Below are positions 38,267-48,415 of a stretch of DNA of 64,000 nucleotides, in pieces. The DNA lies in contig JAJKFH010003504.1 in assembly GCA_023333565.1 (NCBI GenBank), positions 4,984,005 through 5,048,004 of the forward strand, written 5' to 3'. The position numbers and the translations under genes are program-made. The notes below the pieces were generated by a model. That model did no database searches. It was not told the origin of the DNA and saw only the letters and a program-made list of their open reading frames with translations. This stretch comes from Puffinus mauretanicus (lineage: Eukaryota; Chordata; Aves; Procellariiformes; Procellariidae). Position 1 is the first letter of the stretch. Each line of letters starts with the position of its first letter.

Positions 38267-40430
38267 TTTCCAGAACTGAGTTGAGTGTACAGGAAATGCT
38301 ACAGAAAAAAAAAGTAGTAGAAAAGTGGAAAAGCAAAGTTCATGCAAGAAATCTGAAGTTACAAAAATAAAAATCACAGTGAAAAGAGGTCTGGCTTTCT
38401 GCACAACTGTTCTTGCTCATTATTATCTTCTGAAAAGAAGTAATGTGGCTAGTGCAAACTAGATTTTAGGTACTAGAAAGATAACAAGACATGTCAATGT
38501 CAGAAAGACTATTCACATTCCTAAACAGTATTTATCATAATCAGTGTCCGAGTGTCTCAAAGAGATTTTCAGAATGGCTGAGGACCAGATTTCTGATTAT
38601 TCAGCACACAAAACTAGTGTAAGGTCGTTAAAGAAAATTCTCTTTATAAAAAACTTCTGAAGTAACCAATAATGACAAGCTCCACTAGGATATTTCTGGA
38701 CTACATCAAACCACATAATTTGGAATATTAAATTACAGCCAAGTTCTTTAAAAATTTGTACACAACAACTTGATATCAAATTTAAGATGCATCTGTTCTA
38801 TGCAACACAGTACCATGTCACACATTTTGAATCACATGTGTCTTCAAAAAGATGGACTGAATCCTTCCATCCTGAGGGTCAGAAAGTCTTTCAAGAATCC
38901 CTGGAATGTTTTACTTAGAGGTGTACCCAGCGGTATAGAGAGGCCCATGGTTTCTCTGCCTGAACTTCAACCACCCACAAAAGTTGTAACTGTAATGATG
39001 TAAGTCTGTGCTCGAGCTGTCAAGCTGCCTTATGGATGCACACTGAGGTGTTCACTGTAACCTTGGGAGCACAGGCAGGGTGATGGTAGCACGCAGTCTA
39101 CCTGTACCAACAAGGTATAACAGTTGTGGCTTCCAGAGATGGCTGTGGGTACTGGTTAGCTGTGGGGACGGGAACCAGCCACCCTGAAGGGTAGTTTTCT
39201 GATTGCATGGTCTTTGCAGATTTCTTTTCAAATGAACACAAACATATGGAAACAAGCAATTCTTTCCTTTGCCAAACTCAAGTCAATTAGGAAAAGTGAT
39301 GTGATTAAGATGGATATGTGGCTTGGCCTTCGGACAACACTTTGCTTCCAAAGCATCTTAACGAGATTACTTTTATGCTCAAACATTTTTCTTTTACGGT
39401 ACTATTTCAAAAATAAAAATATTGGGCAAATCATCCTGTCATCAGGGCATTTTGCAGCCACTAAACACAAAAGACTGCCTCCAAAATTCTTTGAGAGGTG
39501 CACCCTGGTGCTGCAGACCCCACAGTGAAATTCAGGCAGCGAAATGCAGTCAGGCAGTGACTTAACCTCACTCGACGTGCTTGCCGGCTGGGTGGCTGCT
39601 CAGACAGACAGTCCTAGTGACACAGGAGGTGACGTGAGCCCTCTCTTGGTACAAGCAAAAACGTGACTTTCATTTACACACATTTTCCCTTTGCACCAAA
39701 TGCTCTGACCTGTATTCAGAAAACTGGGGCAGAACGAGTCAACCTTTCCAGTGCAAACAGCTCTCAGTGGAGTTTCCTGACAGCTTTATCCCACTGCAAT
39801 TGCCAGTACCTTCTCACTCCTAAGACTAGAATTGACAGGCTGTATTTGGACCCCAGCATTTGTTATATATCCTCAGAGCAGGATTCCAGCAGTTCCACCT
39901 CTCACGCAAGGCAACAAAATATTTAAATTGCAGGCACACTTATCCAGCAAATCTTTAAAAACCAGTATTTTACATTTCCCTAGGAAGGCATGCTATAGTT
40001 GAGAGGTCTCAGATTTAGCCTCAGATTTAGCCATTATTCAGTGCAACCATGTTTACACAATACTACTGAGAAGAGCGCGGAATATTTAATGATATCAGAC
40101 TATAGGATGGAAAGTCTATAATTCAAGACAACAACCAATTCTGGTTGGATTTTGGAGAGTTTGGAATGCTATTTTTCAACTATGTAGAAATCACCGTGAC
40201 AAAAAGCTTCTGAACAGGGATTTCAGTTAATTCCTAGAAAGAAAAGTGAATCCAAAGCAGGTGTTTCAGATAGGAAGGTACCACAGTGACATGAGCTCTA
40301 GCAGAAGGTTTACTCCAGCCTCCTGAGCTAATTCTTTACTGAAGGTTAAAAGACAGGACACAGAGAGAGGTACAGGAGAAAGAAAGTAGGTACTTCAAAG
40401 ACATCTGAAGAGACAAATTACTAAATTTAG

Positions 40431-40478
40431 ATTAAGTGGCAGGCATGAGACGCTATTAAGTGGCAGGCATGAGACACT
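40431..40478 (+). repeat. 24-bp tandem duplication
   Basis: Two adjacent 24-bp copies beginning ATTAAGTGGCAGGCATGAGA differ at one base (ending CGCT against CACT). The near identity points to a recent slippage or duplication event. Confidence 0.92.
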
Positions 40479-42178
40479 GTGAGTCTAAAGGGAAGAAGGA
40501 AAAGGGACAGAGTCAAAGACAGAAATCCTGAGGCTGAGGGGACAACTTGCAGAAGACACTGATTTCCAGGAGGAAATACTATATAGCTCCTCTCCTCCCA
40601 TCACTTCAGAAAACAGCAACTTTCTCTTGTCACAAGAGCAAATTAGACTGGGAGCTGTTTTAAGGCAACTGCAGATGTCTGGGGATACCCTTCACCTCAC
40701 TTCACAATAAGCTTATCATCATTGCTACATTATCAGCTTGGATCATGCAGCCTTACTTGAAAGTCTCCATCTGTGAAGCAAAATGTCTATTTTTGACTTT
40801 CATGAATAAGAAGCACTACTATAATCTTAATATTCAAGGAGCCTTAGAGGACCAGGGATGTTTCCCTTCTGGGCAAGATATTGCTTTGTCTGTGATTGTC
40901 TCCTGACGTTACACAGAGGCCACATGGAGGTAATCCCTTCCAAACCACTAAGTTAATCTACTTCAGCGTAAGAAGATATATCACTGCTTGATACTGTTGG
41001 CTTCTGTGGTAGAAGTTAGGTAAGTAACCTGGAAAGCTGCTAAAATATGAAAAGACAAACAACATACAAACTACACACCGGAACAACAAGAGCAGAGGAC
41101 AAAGATTAATTCACGTGGCTATTGCATGAAGGCTCATGAACACCGGCTGCATTCACATCCATCTTCAATAATAAACATTTCCTTTCACTTGTAACCGCAC
41201 TGTAATCACCCTGCTAGGCAAGCGATGCCCATTTCACAGGCTTTGAGCACCAGAAGGAGCAAAGCCCGTCTGTCTTGTTTGCTTCTTAGTTAATTGCCTG
41301 AATAAAACTATTACCCAGAACATCACCACCTCTAGTAAAAAATATTCTTTTTTTTCCCCTTCCAGGCCTAGTAGAAAATAAAAATAGGAAAACCATCATG
41401 CTCATCACTCCATCCATGCTCCTTTCATTAGAGAAGTTTTAGGAACATCTTCAAACTATTGCAGTCTTATTAAAGAGCAAATGTAATTTTCAGAAATGTA
41501 TTTCTTTTTGGTTAATATACAGGTTCACCATGAAGATAAGCAGTTTTTGCCCAGCCAGATATATCAGAGGACACCAGGCACACAAACCTTCTACATTTTG
41601 TAAATAGTTTCCTTAGATAACAGAGAGATGTCTCTACATCACTCTGAATTGCAACAAAACCTACAGAAGACAGCAAATGCTTGAGTAGTAAGCATCTGAA
41701 TACTGGCAAATGAGCTCCCTTTTCAGGCATAACTTATGACTTTGATGTAGCTTTTTGAGAGATGCAAAAACCAGGACTCCATCAGATGGTTACATTTACA
41801 GTATTTTTTTCAATTTCTGAACAAGGACAATCAGGAAGGGAAGTCTGCCATTCCAAAATCACGGTGATATTGAGGCCAAGAACCTCCATTATTCCTTTCT
41901 CAATGAACAGAAAAAAAGGCTCATTTGCCAGGAATGATATTTGCTCAAGCAAAAATCTCACTCAAAGCAGAAAGCTCACATCTCAACACAAAGCTTTGCC
42001 AAGTAAACCATCACCTGTTACACTACAGCGAGCCTTAAAAACTGAACACAGGACAATCAATCCGCAATGATACCTTTCAAAAAGCAGCTTGTCTGCTTGT
42101 ATGACAAAATAAGTTTCCCAAACGCTTCATGCTACATGGTGTCTCGTATTTGAGGACCAAAGCCACAGTGAATATCAA

Positions 42179-42184
42179 TCCTAC
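42179..42184 (-). promoter_or_regulatory. DLG2: Splice donor of the DLG2 exon
   Basis: The minus strand reads AAG|GTAGGA at the exon-intron junction. This is a usable donor, but weaker at positions +3 to +6 than the GTRAGT consensus. Confidence 0.85.
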
Positions 42185-42346
42185 CTTCAAAGGAGAAATG
42201 TGCGACTGTAAGACATATCCATGGACATTCTCTATTTGAGACAAGTTCTTCTCTGACACATGAACAAGCTCTGGGCCTCTCACTTCATGGGTTAATCGAG
42301 GCAAAGTATGATCATGTGGAGCATCCTCATCTTGATAACGATATTT
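42185..42346 (-). CDS. DLG2: DLG2 (PSD-93) internal exon, N-terminal segment before PDZ1
   Basis: DLG2 is a membrane-associated guanylate-kinase scaffold (PDZ1-PDZ2-PDZ3-SH3-GK) of the postsynaptic density that clusters NMDA receptors and potassium channels. On the minus strand the exon follows a polypyrimidine tract and AG (TTTTTTTCTCTAG, 42359-42347) and ends CTTTGAAG before a GTAGGA donor (42184-42179). Its 162 nt are exactly 54 codons, phase 0 at both ends, beginning [13 protein letters not shown] and ending [14 protein letters not shown]. Those residues match DLG2 rather than DLG1 (which has HGFVSHSHISPIK here) or DLG4 (which is shorter here). A threonine follows PHDH where I recall serine in mammals. 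The segment corresponds to the MAGUK N-terminal PEST-type region and carries no PDZ residues. The open frame continues past the donor into intron (to 42077); that part is not coding. Because the exon is in-frame, skipping would keep the reading frame. Neighbouring exons are outside the window. Confidence 0.95.
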
Positions 42347-42360
42347 CTAGAGAAAAAAAG
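42347..42360 (-). promoter_or_regulatory. DLG2: Splice acceptor and polypyrimidine tract of the DLG2 exon
   Basis: Read on the minus strand, CTTTTTTTCTCTAG ends in the AG dinucleotide at 42348-42347, directly before the first exon base. It is a strong pyrimidine tract typical of a constitutive 3' splice site. Confidence 0.88.
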
Positions 42361-43018
42361 ATAGCGAGGAAGAACAAATAAGTTTTGAGGAGGCAATGCA
42401 CATGTATTAATGTAAATATGGGATAACAGATAAAGTATCAGACATTAGACAACATAACCGTGGGATTTCCTAATCTGTTCTGGAGAGAATACCTCATTCT
42501 TTTTTTAACATTTCATCAAAGAGAGAAAATGTGGTATATGACACTGATACACAAAACTTTCACCGTCAGATAGATATTTGAGATGACATACTGGCAAGGG
42601 TTGATAATGAAAAAAAAAAACGTGTTGATCGGCTGAGCTGTAGCGTCAGCTCACATTTCACATCCCCACATTAATAACTGCACTTCTATAGCCTTTCTCC
42701 GCAAAATATTTGAGTCATTTTCCATTTCACACCACATACTCTGATGCGGGAGAGCACACATGCACTTCTACAGATCCGCAGTCGGGAAGAAAATTACTCT
42801 CTGTTACAGTTTCCTCCTTACCCTGAACACTAATTGGAGTGTGAGGAGTTATAACTCCCCGCTCCATGGAGAGGCAACATAAGAAACAGGAGGCAAGCAG
42901 CTTGTCCAAGATCCAAAACGAAGCTTGTAACAACAAGGAATATAACCCTTAATAATCAAATTAAATAACCAGATCTGTCCTTTAGCTGGAATCCTTTTTA
43001 AAAAAGGCACCATCCACT
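42361..43018 (-). other. DLG2 intron between the exon and the CpG-rich patch
   Basis: Intron immediately upstream of the DLG2 exon. At 42870-42945 'aggcaacataagaaacagga' and 'ggcaagcagcttgtccaaga' faintly recall the reverse complement of a MIR-type SINE, but not strongly enough for a separate call. Nothing else is seen. Confidence 0.5.
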
Positions 43019-43400
43019 CGGCTGACGGGCCCAGGGGTGTCTTGTGGTGGGGTCACTGGGGCTGGCTGGAACCGGATGGAGCTGGCTGGAACCGGCTGGA
43101 ACCGGCTGTGTCTGGCACGGGGCAGCTCCGACCTCTCTTCACAGAGGCGCCTGCAGCCCCCCGCTGCCAAGGCCTTGCTGTTTGTACGTGACACACACAC
43201 CCCCCGCTGTTTTGAGGGAGAAGACTACTGAACGGGTGCCGTGGGGGTTACGAATTCACATGGCGTAAGGCAGTGGTGGGGGATGCTGAGACGTGACGGC
43301 AGGGAGCAGGAGGAGGAGAGCAGAGCGTCAGTCGGGAGAGTTCATAGGTCTCTGGCGATAAGCGAGGGGCAGACCGTGTCATTGTAAATGCCGTTTTCAG
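43019..43400. promoter_or_regulatory. CpG-island-like GC-rich patch upstream of the DLG2 exon
   Basis: My hand count of 43021-43380 gives about 64% GC and 21 CpG, an observed/expected ratio near 0.6. This stands against surroundings that are AT-rich and nearly CpG-free. It begins about 670 bp upstream (in the DLG2 direction) of the exon. It contains a small minisatellite built from CTGGCTGGAACCGG units (43061-43108) and a G/A-rich part at 43300-43325. DLG2 is known to use several alternative first exons, so a promoter is possible. However, I found no ATG-containing first exon with a good donor on the minus strand, and a GC-rich insertion is an equally good explanation. Confidence 0.4.
43058..43110 (+). 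repeat. Short GGCTGGAACC minisatellite
   Basis: Three near-perfect GGCTGGAACCGG units and a variant containing ATGGA occur head to tail within about 50 bp. They account for the repetitive W-N-R peptide readings on the plus strand. Confidence 0.8.
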
Positions 43401-44112
43401 CTGACAGGTATATGCTAAAATATTGGAATGAGCAAAATCAAAGACTAAAGAAAAGACAAAATCTAAGACTAAGACTTATTTGGATGGCCATATAAGAAAA
43501 ATAAGAAGTCTTAAGTTCGGGTGCATTCACAAGAACATTGCGAAGCAGACCTCTCTGCTGCTCCTGCATTTCACTGTGACCGCCCAGCTCTGGGGTGTTA
43601 CTTCATTTATTCATCCCGGTTTATTCCTGCCCTCACTCTCATGTACGGAAATGTTTCAGCAGTTGCCAATTATTTTCAGAATACACACGTGACGTGATTT
43701 ATTCTCTTTTTCTTTTCTGGGATATGCCTGCAACCCTTCACATATTCACTTTTCAGATAGCATAATTAATGAATATATAAAATGACTGGCATCAGACAAG
43801 TATTATTTGGGCAAGAAGCCATCAGTCTAATAGATGGTACTCCAACCAATGTCACATTTAAGGCTTGGCACACAGATCATTTCAGCCCCAAGCAATCAAT
43901 TATTTTTTGAATCCAGTGAGTACTCTTTCAAAAAAGACGACTACTCAGAGACACCGTCTTTGAAGTGAGTCATTTGCTAAAACGTGATTAGGAGAAATAA
44001 CTGCACAATACCAGAGTCATCCCATCTCCCCGGGAAATGGTAAAATGAAAATGTCCAGCCACAGCTTTCCAAAGAGACAAGAGAGCAGTGGCAGAAGCCG
44101 TAGGAAGCTTTG
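43401..44112. other. DLG2 intron sequence, no gene seen
   Basis: AT-rich non-coding sequence separating the GC-rich patch from the next CR1. No repeat or splice-flanked coding segment was recognised. Confidence 0.6.
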
Positions 44113-44706
44113 TCATAGAATCATAGAATTGTTTAGGTTGGAAAGGACCTTTAAGATCATCGAGTCCAACCGTAAACCTAACACTGCCAAGTCCACCACT
44201 AAACCATGTCCTTAAGTGCCATATCTATACGTCTTTTAAATACCTCCAGGGATGGTGACTCAACCACTTCCCTGGGCAGCCTGTTCCAAGGCCTGACCAC
44301 TCTTTTAGTGAAGAAATTTTTCCTAATATCCAATCTAAACCTCCCCTGGCGCAACTTGAGGCCATTTCCTCTCGTCCTATCGCTAGTTACTTGGGAGAAG
44401 AGATCAACACCCACCTCGCCACAACCTCCCTTCAGGTAGTTGTAGAGCGCAATGAGGTCTCCCCTCAGCCTCATCTTCTCCAGGTTAAACAGTCCCAGTT
44501 CCCTCAGCTGCTCCTCAGAAAACTTGTGCTCCAGGCCCTTCCCCAGCTTCGTTGCCCTTCTCTGGACACGCTCCAGCACCTCCATGTCCTTCTTGTAGTG
44601 AGGGGCCCAAACCTGAACACAGTATTCGAGGTGCAGCCTCACCAGTGCCAAGAACAGGGGCACGATCACCTCCCTAGTCCTCCTGGCCACACTATTTCTG
44701 ATACAA
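44113..44706 (-). mobile_element. 5'-truncated CR1 LINE, minus strand, longest intact C-terminal frame
   Basis: On the minus strand this begins at the 'ttgtatcagaaatagtgtgg' point of CR1 ORF2 and runs without interruption to the stop codon and the 3' UTR. It ends in ATTCTATGATTCTATGA at 44113-44129. The open frame 44199-44690 gives 163 codons starting near [10 protein letters not shown] and ending [11 protein letters not shown]. There is no frameshift in the retained part, making it the best-preserved CR1 fragment here, but the RT palm is missing, so it is inactive. No target duplication is apparent. It is in the sense orientation of DLG2. Confidence 0.96.
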
Positions 44707-46174
44707 ATATTTTACTATGTCTATGTATGTATAAACTATTCTGTCCAGATCATTCATGCAGCTCTACAGCACAAGAAGGAGTGTAAGGTGACATTAAAGA
44801 GAGAACATCTCTTTGACCATCAGCAAGTCCTTTCCCCATCACTGCACTGCAGTGTAGCTGTTGCATACATGAGAGCCAAGGCCCAGAGGAAATTGGTTCA
44901 CCCTGAGCCCTGTGCTCCCGAAAAGCAGAACGCTTGCATGGATCTCTACTGGTAGACTTTCCCATGAAAACCTATGCTTTATAATTAAAATTGATCATTT
45001 TATCCGATAATTGAACATTCCCATGACAAATTGAATAATATCCATGTTCATATGCCATAAACTGGAAAGTTTACAGAACAGATTTCCACTTTTCCATTTG
45101 CCTTTATCTCCCTCCCACCCCAAGCCCAGCCTTCTTCTCATTTTTCACAAAGTACGAGCCTAGAGCATTTCTGGGTCAATCCTGTTATGTGTTTGCCTCA
45201 TGTTCTTAGCACCAAACTCATTGATTTTCATACATCTTTCCTCCCACAGCATCTCTTCACTGAAATGCTTTCAGCTGTGAACCAAAACAGCTTGACACAG
45301 CAAAAAGCCAGTGCTAAGGCTGAAAATACCAAACCAGAATTAAGACTTTCCCGCAGAAATGCCTCATTTGTCTCCATCGCTCTGTCCCGATAGGGTCCTG
45401 CAAATGTCCTTGAAATTACCCAATTCCCTAGAAACCAGAGCTTTCTCTAAGGGTTAATTCAAATTTCTGGAGGGAAAAGCATGATTGCACGGAAATGCTA
45501 CTCTTCATTTGACAAAAGAACAGGTGGATGTCTTATGATAATTAAATTACAAATCAGTGCCTGCTGCTGACAGGGTATTGTATGCTGCCAACTAGCATCA
45601 GATATTTAAAATCCTCTGTAATTACCTATAATGGGGGAGTGGAGTGCACTGCTATGAATTTTTAATATGAACGTGCCTTTTTATAAGAGATCATTCTCTC
45701 TACAATGTGAGATTATTACAGCATCACTGTTCCTTGCATCGTACTGACTGAAGGAGCATTTCTAAGGCTGTGTTTGCCAAAGAGTTGTCAGCTAAACAGG
45801 ACTGAAGATATGAATCCAGCAGAAGGTAATGGTCAAATTTCAACAAAGCCAGCTCTCAAGCAAAAAAAAAAAAAAAAAGAGTAAAAAAAAAAAAGTGGGA
45901 AGTTACGTTACAACTTACAATAGCCAGACTACTGCACTGGGATGGAAATACAGATGTTCTTACAACCTACCTTTGACAGATTGTCAGTGAATTAAGACAG
46001 TTGGGAATTTGTCATTTGATTTTGGGCCAAAGACAACTGGTTTTTACAAAAGTATTTTTTTGCAGTTATCATTGGTTTGCTTTGCAGAAAATGCAAACGG
46101 AACATTTCATTTTAGATCAACTCGAATTGACCTGTGTCCTGAGCTGCTGAATGTGGTCCTACTGGAGTTGCCAT
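44707..46174. other. DLG2 intron sequence, no gene seen
   Basis: Non-coding interval between two CR1 copies of opposite orientation. It includes an A17 and an A12 run separated by GAGT (45862-45894). No processed gene copy precedes the A-runs that I can recognise. Confidence 0.6.
45862..45894 (+). repeat. Double poly(A) tract
   Basis: Seventeen A, then GAGT, then twelve A. This is simple-sequence DNA; a retrotransposed tail was considered, but no source sequence is visible upstream. Confidence 0.9.
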
Positions 46175-46674
46175 TCCCCCTCACTACAAGAAGGACATTG
46201 AGGTGTTGGAACGTGTCCTGAGAAGGGCAACGAAGCTGGTGAAGGGTCTGGAGCACAAGTCTTATGAGGAGCGGCTGAGGGAACTGGGGTTGTTTAGCCT
46301 GGAGAAGAGGAGGCTGAGGGGAGACCTCATTGCGCTCTACAACTACCTGAAAGGAGGTTGTAGTGAGGTGGGTGTTGGTCTCTTCTGCCAAGTAACTAGT
46401 GATAGGACGAGAGGAAATGGCCTTAAATTGCGCCAGGGGAGGTTTAGATTGGACATTAGGAGAAATTTCTTTAGTGAAAGAGTGGTCAGGCCTTGGAACA
46501 GGCTGCCCAGGGAAGTGGTTGAGTCACCATCCCTGGAAGCATTTAAAAGACGTGTAGATGAGGTGCTTAGGGACATGGTTTAGTGGGCATGGTGGTGTTG
46601 GGTTGACGGTTGGACTTGATGATCTTAGAGGTCTTTTCCAACCTTAATGATTCTATGATTCTATGATTCTATGA
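46175..46674 (+). mobile_element. 5'-truncated CR1 LINE, plus strand
   Basis: The element starts at 'cccctcactacaagaaggac' of CR1 ORF2 and continues to the stop codon, the 3' UTR ('gggcatggtggtgttgggtt', then 'gatgatcttagaggtctttt') and three ATTCTATG repeats. The frame 46203-46583 (126 codons) is intact and reads [20 protein letters not shown] near its start and [11 protein letters not shown] at its end. It is close in sequence to the copies at 7.5, 44.1 and 63 kb, so it is a relatively young insertion. It lies antisense to DLG2. Confidence 0.96.
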
Positions 46675-48089
46675 AAAGCACGTGTCCCTGTTCTTCTCTA
46701 CATGACTCTTCGGCTGGACCACACTCCAGTATGTCAGGCATTACTTCTGCTTGCAATAGGAGGGCCGCAAAAGGAGGGAGAAAACTGTGTTACAGGAGTC
46801 ACGAGGCTCTACAACATCCCATGAAAGAAAAGAAGCCAGTGAATCCTGGTCTAAAGAAGATCTTGACGTATAAGAAGACACCCTGATATGTGCAAGGGAC
46901 ACAGAGGCAAAAAAGCTATGTTGCTTTTCACTCAGTTGAAGCTTTATAGTAGATAAAACAGACAGATATTAATGGTGGAAAAAAGGTACCACAACATACT
47001 ATGAGATTGTAATCCATTCACAAGTGGATCCTTTTCCCAATCTCTCCTCTAAGCCAGTCTGTTAAAAATACTCTGGCTAGCATAATACGTTTTGTCAAAG
47101 GAAACAATAGCAGTACTACTCATTTTAGCTCTTACACATTAGTATTTCAAGTCTTAAATACTATTTCTGTTTTACTGTCCTCAGGAGGGGCCAGACTTCT
47201 GCACGTTAGAAGCTGTGAGTCTTCATATAACCAATATAACTTAGAGACCACAAGGAAAGGAATTTCTGCAGAAAATTTCCCACACGAGACAATGACCTCT
47301 TACAGATCCAGTTGTCCCACTGCAATCTGGGGATAGGGAAGGTATGCAATTGGATCCCAATGCTACCTGCTTCTTATCCCTCACTCACTTGCCTTTTCCC
47401 TCAACCCAGGATTTGAGCTGCTTTGCAACTTCTGCACAGATTAACCCCACTGATAGCCATCTGCTGCAACCTTGACATGGGAGCTACCTTTGAACAGGTA
47501 GAGCATCACCCCACTTCTGCATAATATTAGGTCCAGAATTCCATACACTGGGTTTGCTCACAGTTTTAGCAACAAGCGAAAACTGAAACCATAATGGCCT
47601 TGGTCCATTCAGACAAAAATTTAATCTGCAAAGTCCCATTAAAAAATGTTAGTGCCACCTTGTCTCACTGTTGTGCTCAGTTTTTTCACTGGTCTTCAAT
47701 GTGTTGAATTTTACTGGCACCGCTCTCCAAAGGCAGCAAATTTCAATGTCATACAGATGAGTATCTTGAGAAAACAAACTTTAAAATTTGCACACACAAG
47801 TCCTTGGGCATTCATCCAATCATGAGTAGAAATAATGTTACTCATCCAACTGATTGCAAATGAGCAACACAGCTTGAATTCTGAATATTTGCAATCAATC
47901 TATAGAGTAAAAAGAGAAAAAAATACTCTTCTCATTATATGAAATGGAAGAAATCACAATCTGCTTGCCAAGACTGTGGAAGTAGATTAAGAAGCTTAAA
48001 TCATTGAATAATTATACTTATTGTGAATGACTTGCTCTTTTGCTTATCAAGTAGATTTCTAACAAGCTTGTCACTATATCACAGCAATA
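46675..48089. other. DLG2 intron sequence, no gene seen
   Basis: Non-coding intron with no recognised repeat, RNA gene or splice-flanked coding segment. Confidence 0.6.
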
Positions 48090-48315
48090 CCTTTCATCCA
48101 AGAAGCCCAAAGAGCTTTACAAGTGGTAGTCAAGTCTGATAACATCCTGTTGAAAAAAAGTATATGCATCATCTAAAGGTGGGTAAAATTAGGCAGAGAA
48201 ATACAACAACTTGCTCAAGGTCACAAAGAGAATCAATTAATTAAGCAGTGGTAGAACTTTGGAGATTTTTCCAGTCTGCTCTTCTAAGCCCAAAACCTAG
48301 TGCAACTACACTGAC
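48090..48315 (-). mobile_element. MIR-like ancient SINE remnant
   Basis: The plus strand reads 'cccaaagagctttacaagtg', then 'taaaattaggcagagaaata', 'caacaacttgctcaaggtca', 'agcagtggtagaactttgga' and 'cccaaaacctagtgcaacta'. In order this is the reverse complement of a full-length amniote MIR-type SINE ('caaagcgctttacaa', 'actgaggcacagag', 'acttgcccaaggtcacaca', 'ggcagagctggga', 'cagtgcc'). It is the clearest minus-orientation SINE of the window and probably covers most of the element. Confidence 0.7.
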
Positions 48316-48319
48316 TTTA

Positions 48320-48343
48320 ATAGTAATAATAATTATTATTATT
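48320..48343 (+). repeat. AAT/ATT microsatellite
   Basis: A short TAATAATAATTATTATTATT run, a simple repeat at the edge of the SINE remnant. Confidence 0.88.
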
Positions 48344-48400
48344 TAAAAGTAAGGTTGTAGGTTAACTGTTGCCATTGTAATTTATTTTTAATTTTTTGTT

Positions 48401-48415
48401 CCCCCCCCCCCCCCC
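48401..48415 (+). repeat. C15 homopolymer
   Basis: Fifteen consecutive C follow a T-rich stretch. In the DLG2 transcript (minus strand) this is a run of fifteen G. Exact length is prone to sequencing error. Confidence 0.9.

Larger units (their letters stand above)
38267..42184 (-). other. DLG2 intron, proximal part downstream of the exon
   Basis: This is the first 3.9 kb of intron after the donor site at 42184. It contains a 24-bp tandem duplication at 40431-40478 and a 12-bp tandem duplication (CTCAGATTTAGC twice) at about 40008-40031. No second coding exon is recognisable, and the residues that follow this exon in known DLG2 proteins were not found here. The next exon must therefore lie beyond position 1. 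Confidence 0.65.

Noticed and set aside
42077..42304. Open frame taken as an independent 75-codon gene
   Set aside because: It starts at a non-ATG codon inside the DLG2 exon and runs through the donor site into intron. The real unit is the spliced exon 42185-42346.
42982..43200. 72-codon minus-strand ORF in the CpG-rich patch as a DLG2 alternative exon
   Set aside because: Its repetitive residues come from the minisatellite, and no convincing donor (GTRAGT) follows.
45862..45894. Poly(A) tail of a processed pseudogene
   Set aside because: No recognisable cDNA-like sequence or target duplication precedes the A-runs; simple-sequence DNA is the plainer reading.
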